This document shows positions 15,363-24,371 of a DNA stretch of 45,828 bases, one piece after another (positions within the stretch are counted from its first letter, which is position 1; each line of letters starts with the position of its first letter). A model generated the notes under the pieces. It searched no databases. It was not told the DNA's origin and saw only the letters and a program-made list of their open reading frames with translations. A program made the translations under genes and the position numbers. The stretch spans positions 1-45,828 of the forward strand of contig JAGABZ010000014.1 of NCBI GenBank assembly GCA_017614375.1, given 5' to 3'. The stretch is from Spirochaetales bacterium. Lineage in GTDB: Bacteria > Spirochaetota > Spirochaetia > Sphaerochaetales > Sphaerochaetaceae.

Positions 15363-17989
15363 GAAAGACCCCCACAATCGTGCTGCTGTTTGTCATGGCG
15401 GCCATCGTCTGCCTGCCTTTGGGAGCGAACGTCTTTTGCAACTCCGCCGGGGCGCTGGTCTACGGCACGCCTCACTTTGACTTCATCTATCAGGAGTCCT
15501 CGGCCCTGACGGCGATGAGTCTGGCTTCCTACGCCGAGCAGGCCTACGCCGAAATCACGACTAACCTGGGAGCCGACCCGCAGCTGCACCTGCCGGTGGT
15601 GATCACCCCCGCCGCGGGGAGCCTGAACGCGTACTACACCGGCTATCCGTACCCGCGGATTGTGATGCTGGACACAATCAAGGACAGCGGAGCCCTGGCC
15701 GACCTGGAAGGGGGACTGAAAAAGGTCTTTTACCACGAGCTGTCACATGCCCTTTCGCTGAACATCCGCTCGCAGCTGTTTGAGGAACTGGCCGACTTCT
15801 TCGGCTCCTGGGTCAACGTCTCGCTGCTTTTATACCTGAACCAGTCGTTCGTCGAGGGTCTGGCAGTGGCGTTCGAGAGTCTGGACGGCGGGGGCAGGAT
15901 GAACGACCCGTACTGTACGCAGTTTCTTATGCAGGCACGAATTGAAGGGGCAGACTTCTCCTGGCTGGACATCAGCGGCCAGCGTGACATCAAGCCGGTG
16001 GGCAACCTCCCGTACCTCTTAGGCGGCGCGTTCAGCTACCACCTGATCGGCAAATACGGCATGGAGAGGTACTCGCAGTTCATCCGAAGCACCGGCGGCC
16101 TGTCGTTCAACCTCGTCGGCGGGCTTTTCAAAAAAGCCTTCGGTGTTAGCATTAACCGTGAATTCTCGGAGTTCTACAACTCCATCGCATACCCTCAGGA
16201 CCTGAGAAGTATCGGGGAGGAGGTCTTCGGCGCCGTCTACATAGACAGGCTGGCCGGCGGCGACGGAATCATAGCCGTCTCCGACTCAAACAGCCCCGGT
16301 TTCGCATTCATCGGGTCCGACGGCGGGATCCTGTCAACCAAGTCCTTCTACTCCGACGAGTTGCGCTACAGCATCAGCCCCGACGGAGCAGTACGGGCCA
16401 TGTCGCTTGTCGGGGACACCAGCCAGACTGTCATAGTCGAAGGGGCGATCCGGGCAAGATTTGACCGTCTCCTGCGTCCGTGCCTGATCCAAAGCGGCGA
16501 CGGGTATCTGGTCGGAGGAATAACCAAGTCGGGGACTGCCCAGACAGTTTGCGTAATCGACCTTCAGAGCATGCAGCCCGTAGCCGAAGTGCCTGTCCCG
16601 ATTGATACGACGGTGTACGAAACCGCGGCGCTTGAAGGCAAACTTGCCATGCTGGTCTCGGACGGAAGCTCATCCTGGCAGCTTCTGATCCTCAACCCTG
16701 CCGACGGCAGCCTGAGCAGGGTTGAAATCCCGCAGAATGTGCAGATGCGCACAATCTCCGCAGACGGACAGGCTTTGGTGTTCTCGTACTACGACCTCTC
16801 GGAGCCGGTATCGATGGCCCGTTACGGGCGGCTTGACCCGGACGGCGACGGCTATGCCCTGCGCCTGTCGCGGACCGACATCAGCGGAGGAGTGGACTAT
16901 CCCGTCGTCTGCGGCACAAAGGTCTTTTTCATCTCGCGCTACCTCGAGTACGAGAGTGTGAGAATGGCCTTTGAGGACGAGTTCAGCCTCGGGGAAGGTG
17001 TTCATGTAAATGTGAGCACAGCAGACTGGAGTGACCCGTACACTGAAGAGCTTGAGAAGGATCTGGAGGCCTTTATCGGCGCTTCAGGGGCCTACAGGCC
17101 GGCTTCGTACTTCACCGACGGCTACATCCTGCCGTTTGTCGGCGCGCAGGACATGATCGGAGCCTATTATCTGACGGAGGACCCGGCCGAGAGGATCTTT
17201 GTCTACGCCGGACTGGGCGGCTCAATCGAAAACAGACTGCTCGGGATGATAGCCGGAGTGGAGGATTCCAGTACGAGACTCACCTTTGGCCTGCCGTTGG
17301 TGCTTTCCGCCGATGTCTTCTTCGGTTTCAGCGCCGGAAAACCGATCGGGCAGCTGTCGTTTGACGCCTCCAGCGCGTTCTACATCGGCAGAGGAAGCGG
17401 TGAGACTCTCAATCTGGACGCCGGGGCATGGTACAGCCTGGAGCAGGGGCAGGGTTATCTGACTCTGAACGCCTCGGCCGGGTTGTCACGCGTGCGCAAA
17501 TGGAAACTCAACACGATGGAGCGTCTGGGGCATAGCCTGTCGCTGGATTGGTCGTGGCAGAATCCCGGAAACACCGTTTCGGTCAACGCCGACCTGAAAC
17601 TCTACTTCCCCGGCATCCTCCCGCTGAAAAACCCCGTGAGGTTCTGCTACAACTGGCCTGTGACAGCCGGACTGAAGTACAGCGTCATGACGGGACTTCT
17701 CAGCGGTTCGCTGGGAACTGTCGTCTTCGGATGGGAAATCCAGAAATCGGTCTACTTCCTGGCGATGTACATCAACAGAGTCTACGTGAGCATCGCAGCC
17801 GAGAGCGATATGGACCTCTCCGACATTACCTCGCTGTCATGGTCGGTATCCGCCCTCGCGAACGTCGAGATCTCTTTCGTCCTGGGCCAGAACACCCAGA
17901 GTTCGGACATGAGGCTGTACTGCGGAGCGCGTTTCTGCCCGGAAGGCGGGTGGGGGCTGTCCTTCGGTCTCGGTCAGGCCCTGTATTGA
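15359..17989 (+). CDS. Exported HExxH metallopeptidase with propeller-like middle and predicted C-terminal beta-barrel
   Basis: This protein of 877 residues has a signal peptide (MRKTPTIVLLFVMAAIVCLPLGA). The N-terminal third is peptidase-MA-like. FYHELSHAL places zinc ligands H126 and H130 with catalytic E127, and QSFVEGLAVAFE (E166) is a candidate third ligand, as in gluzincins. Residues about 270-600 contain repeated short beta blades such as SPDGAVRAMSL and SADGQALVFSYYDLS, resembling TolB/PD40 propeller repeats. Residues about 620-877 have alternating amphipathic strands and end in GQALY, like an outer-membrane barrel. A surface-anchored or periplasm-facing protease is inferred. It overlaps lplA by ATGA, so it is coupled to the merR-lplA operon. 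Similar three-part proteins occur in other diderm phyla, but the substrate is unknown. Confidence 0.75.
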   Translation: MRKTPTIVLLFVMAAIVCLPLGANVFCNSAGALVYGTPHFDFIYQESSALTAMSLASYAEQAYAEITTNLGADPQLHLPVVITPAAGSLNAYYTGYPYPRIVMLDTIKDSGALADLEGGLKKVFYHELSHALSLNIRSQLFEELADFFGSWVNVSLLLYLNQSFVEGLAVAFESLDGGGRMNDPYCTQFLMQARIEGADFSWLDISGQRDIKPVGNLPYLLGGAFSYHLIGKYGMERYSQFIRSTGGLSFNLVGGLFKKAFGVSINREFSEFYNSIAYPQDLRSIGEEVFGAVYIDRLAGGDGIIAVSDSNSPGFAFIGSDGGILSTKSFYSDELRYSISPDGAVRAMSLVGDTSQTVIVEGAIRARFDRLLRPCLIQSGDGYLVGGITKSGTAQTVCVIDLQSMQPVAEVPVPIDTTVYETAALEGKLAMLVSDGSSSWQLLILNPADGSLSRVEIPQNVQMRTISADGQALVFSYYDLSEPVSMARYGRLDPDGDGYALRLSRTDISGGVDYPVVCGTKVFFISRYLEYESVRMAFEDEFSLGEGVHVNVSTADWSDPYTEELEKDLEAFIGASGAYRPASYFTDGYILPFVGAQDMIGAYYLTEDPAERIFVYAGLGGSIENRLLGMIAGVEDSSTRLTFGLPLVLSADVFFGFSAGKPIGQLSFDASSAFYIGRGSGETLNLDAGAWYSLEQGQGYLTLNASAGLSRVRKWKLNTMERLGHSLSLDWSWQNPGNTVSVNADLKLYFPGILPLKNPVRFCYNWPVTAGLKYSVMTGLLSGSLGTVVFGWEIQKSVYFLAMYINRVYVSIAAESDMDLSDITSLSWSVSALANVEISFVLGQNTQSSDMRLYCGARFCPEGGWGLSFGLGQALY

Positions 17990-18014
17990 CGCCGTTTTGT
18001 CCAAAGGGTAGATT
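17986..18014 (+). promoter_or_regulatory. Promoter of the DUF4105 gene
   Basis: TTGACG (17986-17991) overlaps the stop codon of the preceding gene. TAGATT (18009-18014) follows with 17-nt spacing, 9 nt before the ATG, giving a leader of at most 2-3 nt. Confidence 0.5.
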
Positions 18015-18023
18015 TAGTAGCGT

Positions 18024-19307
18024 ATGAAGCGCCTGTCCGTCGTTCTGCTGATGCTCTGTGCCGCTGTTTGCGGTGTTTTCTGCGCCAGTCTCGCGCCGGA
18101 GAGGGAACCGCAGAGTTTCGACTCGACGGTGATGCTGGACAACTGGGACTTTGATGTAATCCTCGATAATCCGTCGGTTATGGACGGCTACGAGATTGCC
18201 CTGGTAACGACGACAAAAGGTGATCCGGTCTATACCTGGTTCGGCCACTCCGGGCTGGAGGTGACCTATCCCGACGGAGAGTCGTACTTCTTCGACTACG
18301 GCCTGTTTACTTACAACAGTTCGTTCTACCGCAACTTCGCCATGGGCAGGCTCTGGTACAGCATGAGCGCCAGCCGTCTGAAGACCAACGTCATCCACTA
18401 CGACGAGGAGAACCGTACGATGAGGAAAACCGTCCTGGACCTCAGCCCGGAGGCGAAGTACGCGTTGATCAATTTCCTCGTCTATAACGCCAGGCCGGAG
18501 AACCGCGAGTATCTGTACCACTACTACAAGGACAACTGCGCCACCAGAATCCGCGACATCATAGACTACGCCACCGACGGCAGGCTCAGCGCCTGGGCAA
18601 AGCAGTCCGACTTCTCCTCTTCCTACCGGAGGGAAGCGGGCAGGGCCCTGGAAGCCGATCCGCTGTGGGACTGGCTGCTGAACTTCCTCCAGGGCGGCAG
18701 AATCGATGTCCCGGCAGACCTCTGGGACGCCATGTTCCTGCCGGACGTGCTTGAACAGGCCGTCATCGAATCCGGTATAGGCACACCCGCCGGGACACTT
18801 GTGGACAACACATCGACCGACCCGCGGCCCGCCACCCGCGAAACCTACAGCCTGCTTAGCGAGCTTCTGGTGCCCTGCCTGGTCTGCCTGCTGCTTTGCG
18901 CCGTCTTTGCCGTGCTTGCCCGGCTCGGGCTTCGGCGGGCGTACGGAATCTTCGGCTTTGTCGTCTATCTGATTCTGGGAATCCTGGGGCTGGTGCTGTT
19001 CTTCATCAGTCTGTTTACGGACCACGATGTGGCCTGGTTCAACGAGAACCTCGCCCTGTGCAACCCGGTTCTGCTTCTGTTCGCCGTTTCGAACCTCCGC
19101 TTCGCCCTGAGGCCGACGGAGCTGTTTGAACGCCTCCGGCGACAGGACACTCTGATGGTGATTCTCGGAGGGGTTCTGATTCTGCTCAAGATTGCCCTTC
19201 CTGAGACCTTCGGCCAGCACAACCTCCAGCAGATTCTTTCCCTGTTGCCCCTGTACTGCACCCGCGGCTTTGTCAGCTTCGGACGGAAATCTCGGGAGCG
19301 GGCCTGA
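18024..19307 (+). CDS. DUF4105 membrane protein (candidate lipoprotein N-acyltransferase, Lnb-like)
   Basis: This 427-residue protein has a signal sequence or first membrane segment (residues 1-22) and an extracytoplasmic DUF4105 domain at about 45-260. Four hydrophobic segments follow between about 275 and 410. The DUF4105 hallmarks are YTWFGHSGLEV with H75 and YHYYKDNCATRIRD with C172, a His/Cys pair like that of papain-fold (NlpC/P60-type) enzymes. From memory, a Bacteroides DUF4105 protein has been reported as a lipoprotein N-acyltransferase (Lnb), and the membrane topology here fits work on lipoproteins at the periplasmic face. That function is inferred for this protein. It follows the metallopeptidase gene by 34 nt but has its own promoter and no Shine-Dalgarno. 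Confidence 0.75.
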   Translation: MKRLSVVLLMLCAAVCGVFCASLAPEREPQSFDSTVMLDNWDFDVILDNPSVMDGYEIALVTTTKGDPVYTWFGHSGLEVTYPDGESYFFDYGLFTYNSSFYRNFAMGRLWYSMSASRLKTNVIHYDEENRTMRKTVLDLSPEAKYALINFLVYNARPENREYLYHYYKDNCATRIRDIIDYATDGRLSAWAKQSDFSSSYRREAGRALEADPLWDWLLNFLQGGRIDVPADLWDAMFLPDVLEQAVIESGIGTPAGTLVDNTSTDPRPATRETYSLLSELLVPCLVCLLLCAVFAVLARLGLRRAYGIFGFVVYLILGILGLVLFFISLFTDHDVAWFNENLALCNPVLLLFAVSNLRFALRPTELFERLRRQDTLMVILGGVLILLKIALPETFGQHNLQQILSLLPLYCTRGFVSFGRKSRERA

Positions 19308-19449
19308 GTCAATCCTATTTACGTCCTCGCTCTGTCAAAAATGCGCGAAGGTAGTCCGTTTTTGGCCTCGATTGGTGTAAAATTTACGGAGCGAGGACGA
19401 AAATGGCCTCGCTTTTGCTTTTTTTGCTGTGTCGAGGCCGGAAAGAGCG
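19308..19449. other. Structured convergent intergenic region
   Basis: This gap between the DUF4105 gene and recJ contains an 11-bp perfect inverted repeat, CGTCCTCGCTC (19322-19332) and GAGCGAGGACG (19389-19399), 56 nt apart. It also holds a direct repeat GGCCTCG (19364-19370 and 19405-19411), the second copy of which can pair with CGAGGCC (19433-19439). On the minus strand that last stem is followed by ATTTTCG, so it may be a weak recJ terminator. No ORF or conventional RNA gene is recognisable. Confidence 0.55.
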
Positions 19450-21573
19450 TCAGACGGAGCGCTCGACGCCCTTGACCGAGAGCTGCAGGGTTTCCTGGTT
19501 TCTGAATGAGTTCCGGCCCAGGTTAAAGGCCACGTCCACCAGATCGCCTTCGTTGAAATCCTTTGCCAACGTGGAGGAAGACCACCAGATGGCCGGCCAA
19601 CGGTAGTCTCCGTGGCTGATTGTGAACTTCAGATGGTTGTCCTGCCCCTTCTGGGAGCGGACGATTTCAATCTGCTCGATTCTGGCCCTGCGGGCGAGGA
19701 ACAGCAACGGCGGGTTTCCTTCTCCGTAGGGTTCGAAAAGCTCGACGATCTTAATCAGTTCCGGCTTGAGCTCGCCGGGGGAGAGAACCGCGTCGACGAC
19801 CAGGGTCTGGTCCTCTTCCTCGGGGCAGTCGAGGAATTCCACATCCTCGGAGATTCTGGCCATCAGTTCGTCGGTGTTTCCGGACTTGATTGAGAAGCCG
19901 CCGGCGTACTTGTGGCCGCCGAAATCATCGAAGAGCTCGGAATAGCGCATCAGGAAGTCGCGGGTGTTCATCTCGCCGAAGCTGCGCATGGAGCCGGAGC
20001 ACATCCCGGCCTCTGTGGCGGTTATGACGATCGCCGGGGCGTGGAACTGCTTCATCAGCCTGTTCGCCATCACGCCGGCGATTCCACGGGGTACCGAGTC
20101 GTCGCGGATCAGGACCATCTTTGTTCCGAATGACTCGAAGCTCCGCCTGGCCTGAGGCAGGAGTTTTTCCCAGACGTTTTCAGAAATCCGCTTGCGCTCG
20201 TTGTTCAGCGAGATAAGCTTTGCCGCTCCGGCGTCGGCATCCTGCTGGCTGGTGGCCAGAAGCATTTCCGCGGCGATGGCGGGGCTGCCCAGACGGCCGG
20301 CGGCGTTGATGCACGGAGCCAGCTTCCACCCGATGTCGGTGGAGCAGAGGTGTTTGCCTGCCAGTCCCTGGCGGATTATGAACGGCACAAGAGAGGGCCT
20401 GTTTCCTTTTTCAATGCTCTGTAATCCCAGGCGCACCAGGACGCGGTTCTCGTCCTCCAGCGGCATCAGGTCGCTGATTGTTCCCATCGCCACCAGATCG
20501 AGGATGCTCTCGAAATCGCTTCCCAATTCCGGATGCTTGATTCTCCAATAGGCACCGAACATCGCAATCAGGGTGTCAAGTTCGCTGCTGTCGTCGCAGT
20601 AGCGCGAGGTCTTGCTCCGCTGGGAAAGGGAAAAGAGGGTGGAGTTGCGCACCACCGGCATGGCCTGTTCGAAGCGTTCCCTCAGGTCGATCAGGTTGAT
20701 CTCCAGATTCTTTCCAAAGGCCTCGCGCAGCAGGTCTTTCTCGTAGTCCCCGTCGAGGACCATCACCGGGTCGCTCGAGCCGATGAAGTTCAGAACCCTG
20801 CTGGATTCAGCGGGAGTCAGACCGGGGAGGACCTCCTCCGTCACGCGGTTGACAACGACGAGGTTCTCAAGCTTGGCCGCGTCGACGACGATGACGTTGT
20901 CCCTGCGTACCAGGTGCAGAAGGACGAAGGTCTGGCAGTACAGGGGAGTTTGGGCAAGCCTGAGGGCCCAGATGCACTTGGCCACCACTCCGCAGGCTGC
21001 CAGGTGGGCAAACGGGTAACCGCAGCCCTCAACCTTAGGATTTATGATGCACAGCGCCTGAGGCAGGCTGTCGCCGGAGAGGTGGTGGTCCAGGACCATC
21101 GTATCCAGCCCGAGCGTGCCGGCGTAGGCAATCTCGTCCAGGCAGGAAATCCCGCAGTCCACGGTAATCAGCAGCCCGGCCCCCCAGGCGGCGGCTCGGT
21201 CGATGCCCTCTCTGGAAACACCGTAGGGTGCGTCGCTCTCAGGCAGGGAATAGGCGCACTCCAGTCCCAGACTCTCAAGTTCGGTTTTCAGCAGGACGGT
21301 AGAGGTGATGCCGTCGACGTCGCGGTCGCCGAAGATAAAGACCTTTTCATGGTTCTCGACGGCATGGGCAATCCGGTCGCAGAAGACCTCCATGTCGTTG
21401 AACAGAAAGGGGTTGTGAAGGCTGGACAGTTCGGGTGAGAGGTAGAAGCGCAACTGCTCAGGTCCGGTCACTCCGCGTCTGGCGAGGATCGTTCCGAGAA
21501 GGGGGCTGATTCTGTATCTCTGTGCCAGACCCGCGGCGAGCGTGCCGTCGGTCTGCTCCTGTGTCCATTTCAT
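19450..21573 (-). CDS. recJ: Single-stranded-DNA exonuclease RecJ
   Basis: This 5'-3' ssDNA exonuclease acts in RecF-pathway recombination and mismatch repair. It has 707 residues, longer than the usual 560-580. DHH motifs are FGDRDVDGITST (near residue 84), VDCGIS, VLDHHLSGD and TISDLMPLEDENR. The DHHA1 part has the FGGHKYAGGFS motif, and a C-terminal OB fold follows. The extra length lies between motifs III and IV (about residues 205-330), an insertion whose role I cannot assign. The start ATG at 21573 has ACAGGA about 8 nt upstream. recO ends 56 nt upstream on the same strand, so the repair genes may be co-expressed. Confidence 0.93.
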   Translation of the reverse strand: MKWTQEQTDGTLAAGLAQRYRISPLLGTILARRGVTGPEQLRFYLSPELSSLHNPFLFNDMEVFCDRIAHAVENHEKVFIFGDRDVDGITSTVLLKTELESLGLECAYSLPESDAPYGVSREGIDRAAAWGAGLLITVDCGISCLDEIAYAGTLGLDTMVLDHHLSGDSLPQALCIINPKVEGCGYPFAHLAACGVVAKCIWALRLAQTPLYCQTFVLLHLVRRDNVIVVDAAKLENLVVVNRVTEEVLPGLTPAESSRVLNFIGSSDPVMVLDGDYEKDLLREAFGKNLEINLIDLRERFEQAMPVVRNSTLFSLSQRSKTSRYCDDSSELDTLIAMFGAYWRIKHPELGSDFESILDLVAMGTISDLMPLEDENRVLVRLGLQSIEKGNRPSLVPFIIRQGLAGKHLCSTDIGWKLAPCINAAGRLGSPAIAAEMLLATSQQDADAGAAKLISLNNERKRISENVWEKLLPQARRSFESFGTKMVLIRDDSVPRGIAGVMANRLMKQFHAPAIVITATEAGMCSGSMRSFGEMNTRDFLMRYSELFDDFGGHKYAGGFSIKSGNTDELMARISEDVEFLDCPEEEDQTLVVDAVLSPGELKPELIKIVELFEPYGEGNPPLLFLARRARIEQIEIVRSQKGQDNHLKFTISHGDYRWPAIWWSSSTLAKDFNEGDLVDVAFNLGRNSFRNQETLQLSVKGVERSV

Positions 21574-21629
21574 GGGATTTATCCTGTCCCGACTAGTCTA
21601 GCATAAAACGCTGATTCAAAAAAGCACGC

Positions 21630-22370
21630 TCAGGAGTCGAGCATGCCGCTGCGGACGGTTTTCAGCCGGCCGGCAGTCAGGTGCACGGAGATGCGGACCA
21701 TCACCGTCCTCAGGCGGCGGGCGGTGGCGTCGTTGAGCGGCACCGTCAGGGCGGTATCGAAGTCCATGGATGAGGTAATCAGGAAGTACTTGCGTGCCCC
21801 GGGACCGATGAAGATGCCCTTGTCCTCGGCACAGTTTTCACAGCAGAAACTGTTGAGGTTCGTAGAGAAGAACAGCAGTTCGTCCGCCGTGTAGGTCCTT
21901 GAGCAGACCGGACAGCAATCAAGCGGGCTGACGAAACCGGCGTTTTTCATCAGCTGCCATACGAACTGGATCATCACCCGGTCGCAATTGTTCGCCGAAT
22001 CATCACCGGCCAGGGCCAGAAGGGCGGAGGAGAGCAGGACGAAGCAGCCCCTACTGTCGCTCTCACCGGTCAGGTTGGCCAGTTCGGTTATAAAGGACGC
22101 GGCGGCAATCTGCCCCAGCGTAAACTCAAACGGACAGGCCTCTACAAGCCTGGCGTCGGTCAGCGTGTAGTGTCCCGATGCGGTTTTCTGGAGGAAAAAC
22201 TCACCGATTGAGAAAAGCGGAGGGCGGATTGCCTTTGACGAGGAGCGCCCCGCATAGACAGTGGCCCTCAGGACGCCGGAATCCGGGGAGAACAGGGTGA
22301 TTTCCGCGTTCGATTCCCCGGTTTTCCTCGTCCCGGTGACCACAGCCGGGGTGCGGAATTCCCGTCCCAT
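21630..22370 (-). CDS. recO: DNA repair protein RecO
   Basis: RecO works with RecF and RecR to load RecA onto SSB-coated single-stranded DNA. The protein has 246 residues with an N-terminal OB fold (TPAVVTGTRKTGESNAEI), a helical middle and a zinc finger of two Cys pairs (CPVC at the PLDCCPVCSRTY stretch and CENC). The length is normal. The ATG at 22370 lies 8 nt after the serC stop and has no clear Shine-Dalgarno, so translation probably depends on the upstream gene. recJ follows on the same strand. Confidence 0.88.
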   Translation of the reverse strand: MGREFRTPAVVTGTRKTGESNAEITLFSPDSGVLRATVYAGRSSSKAIRPPLFSIGEFFLQKTASGHYTLTDARLVEACPFEFTLGQIAAASFITELANLTGESDSRGCFVLLSSALLALAGDDSANNCDRVMIQFVWQLMKNAGFVSPLDCCPVCSRTYTADELLFFSTNLNSFCCENCAEDKGIFIGPGARKYFLITSSMDFDTALTVPLNDATARRLRTVMVRISVHLTAGRLKTVRSGMLDS

Positions 22371-22378
22371 CAGATATT

Positions 22379-23464
22379 TCAGCCGTTTCTGCGGGCGAAA
22401 TCGGTCATGAAGGAGGCCAGAGTCTGAACTCCCTCGACCGGAAGGGCGTTGTAGATCGAGGCCCTCAGCCCGCCGACCGAGCGGTGGCCCTTGAGTCCGA
22501 GCATGCCCGCCGCCTTTGACTCCTCGACGAACTTCGCCTCAAGCTCTTCGCTGGGAAGGCGGAATACGACGTTCATCCTGGAGCGGTAGCGTCTGTCGAC
22601 CGGGCTCCGGAAGAAATCCGGGTTGGAGTCGATTACGTCATAGAGAATCGAGGACTTCTTCTGCGCGCGCTCAAGCATCCCCTGGGCCCCGCCGTTGGCG
22701 ATGATCCATTTCAGCACCAGGCCGGTCACCCAGATGGAGAACACCGGCGGGGTGTTGTACAGGCCCTTTTCCTTGGCGTGGAGGGCGTAGTCGAGGTAAG
22801 CCGTAAGATTGGCGTTTCTGCGGTCCAGCATGTCGTGGCGCAGGATTATCAGGGTCGCTCCGGCCGGGCCGAGGTTCTTCTGGATTCCGCCGTAGATCAT
22901 GGCGAACTTGGAAACATCCACCGGTCTGGAGAGCAGGTCCGAGGACATATCGGCAATCAGCGGGACATCGCCCGTGTCGGGGAAGTCCTGCCACTCGATG
23001 CCCCCGATCGTCTCGTTGGAGCAGAGGTACACGTATGCCGAGTCCGGCGAAGGCTTGACCGTCTCCGGCGCGGGCAGGGTGGTGAAGGAGGATTCGGTCC
23101 CGTCGAAGTAGACGTTGACATTTCCCAGCTTCTTGGCATCTGAGCAGGCCTTGTTCGACCAGGTGCCGGTGCGGCAGTAGTCTGCGACCTTGCCCGGCAG
23201 GAGGAAGTTGGCCGGAATCATCGTGAACTGAAGGGTGGCCCCGCCTCCGAGGAAGAATACATCGTAGTTGTCAGGGATGCCCATGATCTGCCTGAGGTCG
23301 GAAAGGCACTCGTCGTACATCTTTTCGAACATGCCGCCGCGGTGGCTGGCCTCGATCATCGACAGTCCCTCTCCGTGGAAATCGACGATCTGCTTCTGGA
23401 CTTCCTGAAGGACTTCAAGCGGAAGGGTGGAAGGTCCGGCGAAGAAATTGAGTTTGCGTGACAT
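22379..23464 (-). CDS. serC: Phosphoserine aminotransferase
   Basis: This PLP enzyme converts 3-phosphohydroxypyruvate and glutamate to phosphoserine in serine synthesis. The ATG at 23464 gives 361 residues starting MSRKLNFFAGPSTLPLEVL, the canonical N terminus. The PLP lysine is in GGIQKNLGPAGAT, and the substrate-binding end GLKGHRSVGGLRASIYN is intact. AAGGAGG lies upstream and the start codon shares one base with the serA stop (TGATG), showing tight coupling. An earlier in-frame start would add an N-terminal tail inside serA and is unlikely. Length and motifs indicate a functional enzyme. Confidence 0.95.
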   Translation of the reverse strand: MSRKLNFFAGPSTLPLEVLQEVQKQIVDFHGEGLSMIEASHRGGMFEKMYDECLSDLRQIMGIPDNYDVFFLGGGATLQFTMIPANFLLPGKVADYCRTGTWSNKACSDAKKLGNVNVYFDGTESSFTTLPAPETVKPSPDSAYVYLCSNETIGGIEWQDFPDTGDVPLIADMSSDLLSRPVDVSKFAMIYGGIQKNLGPAGATLIILRHDMLDRRNANLTAYLDYALHAKEKGLYNTPPVFSIWVTGLVLKWIIANGGAQGMLERAQKKSSILYDVIDSNPDFFRSPVDRRYRSRMNVVFRLPSEELEAKFVEESKAAGMLGLKGHRSVGGLRASIYNALPVEGVQTLASFMTDFARRNG

Positions 23465-24351
23465 CAGAGTTTGCCCTCCTTGAGCAGTGTTGAAATCAGG
23501 TCGCACACCTCGTCCCCGATGCGCAGGAGGTTCTCGGTGCTGTTGGCGCCGACGTGGGGGGTGAGGGTGACTTTGTCTGATTTGAGAATCGGATAGTTGT
23601 CCCAGTCGACCGGGTCGCTGGGGTACACGTCGGTGGCGTACCAGGACAGGTTGCCCTCATCCAGAGCGGCCTTTACCGCGTCGGCGTCGACAACCAAAGC
23701 CCGGCAGGTGTTGATAAGCACCGGCTTTCTTGTCATCCTGGCAATCAGGTCGGCGTTGACCATGTTGCGCGTCTCGTCGGTCAGGGGGAGGTGGACCGAA
23801 ACATAGTCGGCGTCCTTAACCGCGTCCTCGACGGTGGGAACCATCGTGGCAACGGGAGAGGTTTTGACGTACTTGTCATAGGCCACGACCTCCATTCCGA
23901 AGGCCTTTGCCCTCTCGGCCACCTTTGTGGCGATGTTGCCGATGCCCAGCAGGCCGAGCTTCTTTCCGTACAGTTCGCTGCGCTTGATGCTCTTCTTCCA
24001 CTGGGCTTCCTTCATCCCGCAGTGGTACTCCACCAGATGGCACGGAGCGCTGAGCATCAGGGCCATGGTCAGTTCGGCCACGGCAATCGACGAGGCTTTC
24101 GGGGTGTTGCGGACCATGATGCCCTTTGATTCGGCATAGGCCTTGTCGATGTTGTCGATGCCGACCCCTCCGCGGATGATGAGTTTGAGGTTCTTTGCCC
24201 TGTCGATATATTCCTTTGTGCACAGGGTTTTGGCTCTGACAAGAACGACGTCGGCCTCTTCGAGCCGGCCCTTGTCCTCGGTGACTTCGCCGAAGGCGGA
24301 AAGCTTGGCGTTCAGCGATTTGTCGAACGCGTCGGAAATAAGAATGAGCAT
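23464..24351 (-). CDS. serA: D-3-phosphoglycerate dehydrogenase, short form without ACT domain
   Basis: This NAD-dependent 2-hydroxyacid dehydrogenase of 295 residues starts serine synthesis from 3-phosphoglycerate. The NAD site is LGLLGIGNIATKVAERAKAFG. The catalytic Arg is in LINTCRALVVDADAV (near residue 216) and the His in TPHVGANS (near 265). At the expected position of the catalytic Glu (normally in a DVxxxEP motif) the sequence is DVYPSDP, with Asp instead. There is no C-terminal ACT regulatory domain, so no serine feedback through that module is expected. The ATG follows AAGGAG. It heads the serA-serC-recO unit. Another 2-hydroxyacid dehydrogenase specificity is possible, but coupling to serC makes PGDH the best call. 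Confidence 0.9.
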   Translation of the reverse strand: MLILISDAFDKSLNAKLSAFGEVTEDKGRLEEADVVLVRAKTLCTKEYIDRAKNLKLIIRGGVGIDNIDKAYAESKGIMVRNTPKASSIAVAELTMALMLSAPCHLVEYHCGMKEAQWKKSIKRSELYGKKLGLLGIGNIATKVAERAKAFGMEVVAYDKYVKTSPVATMVPTVEDAVKDADYVSVHLPLTDETRNMVNADLIARMTRKPVLINTCRALVVDADAVKAALDEGNLSWYATDVYPSDPVDWDNYPILKSDKVTLTPHVGANSTENLLRIGDEVCDLISTLLKEGKL

Positions 24352-24371
24352 TGCGTTTCTCCTTCCTTACC

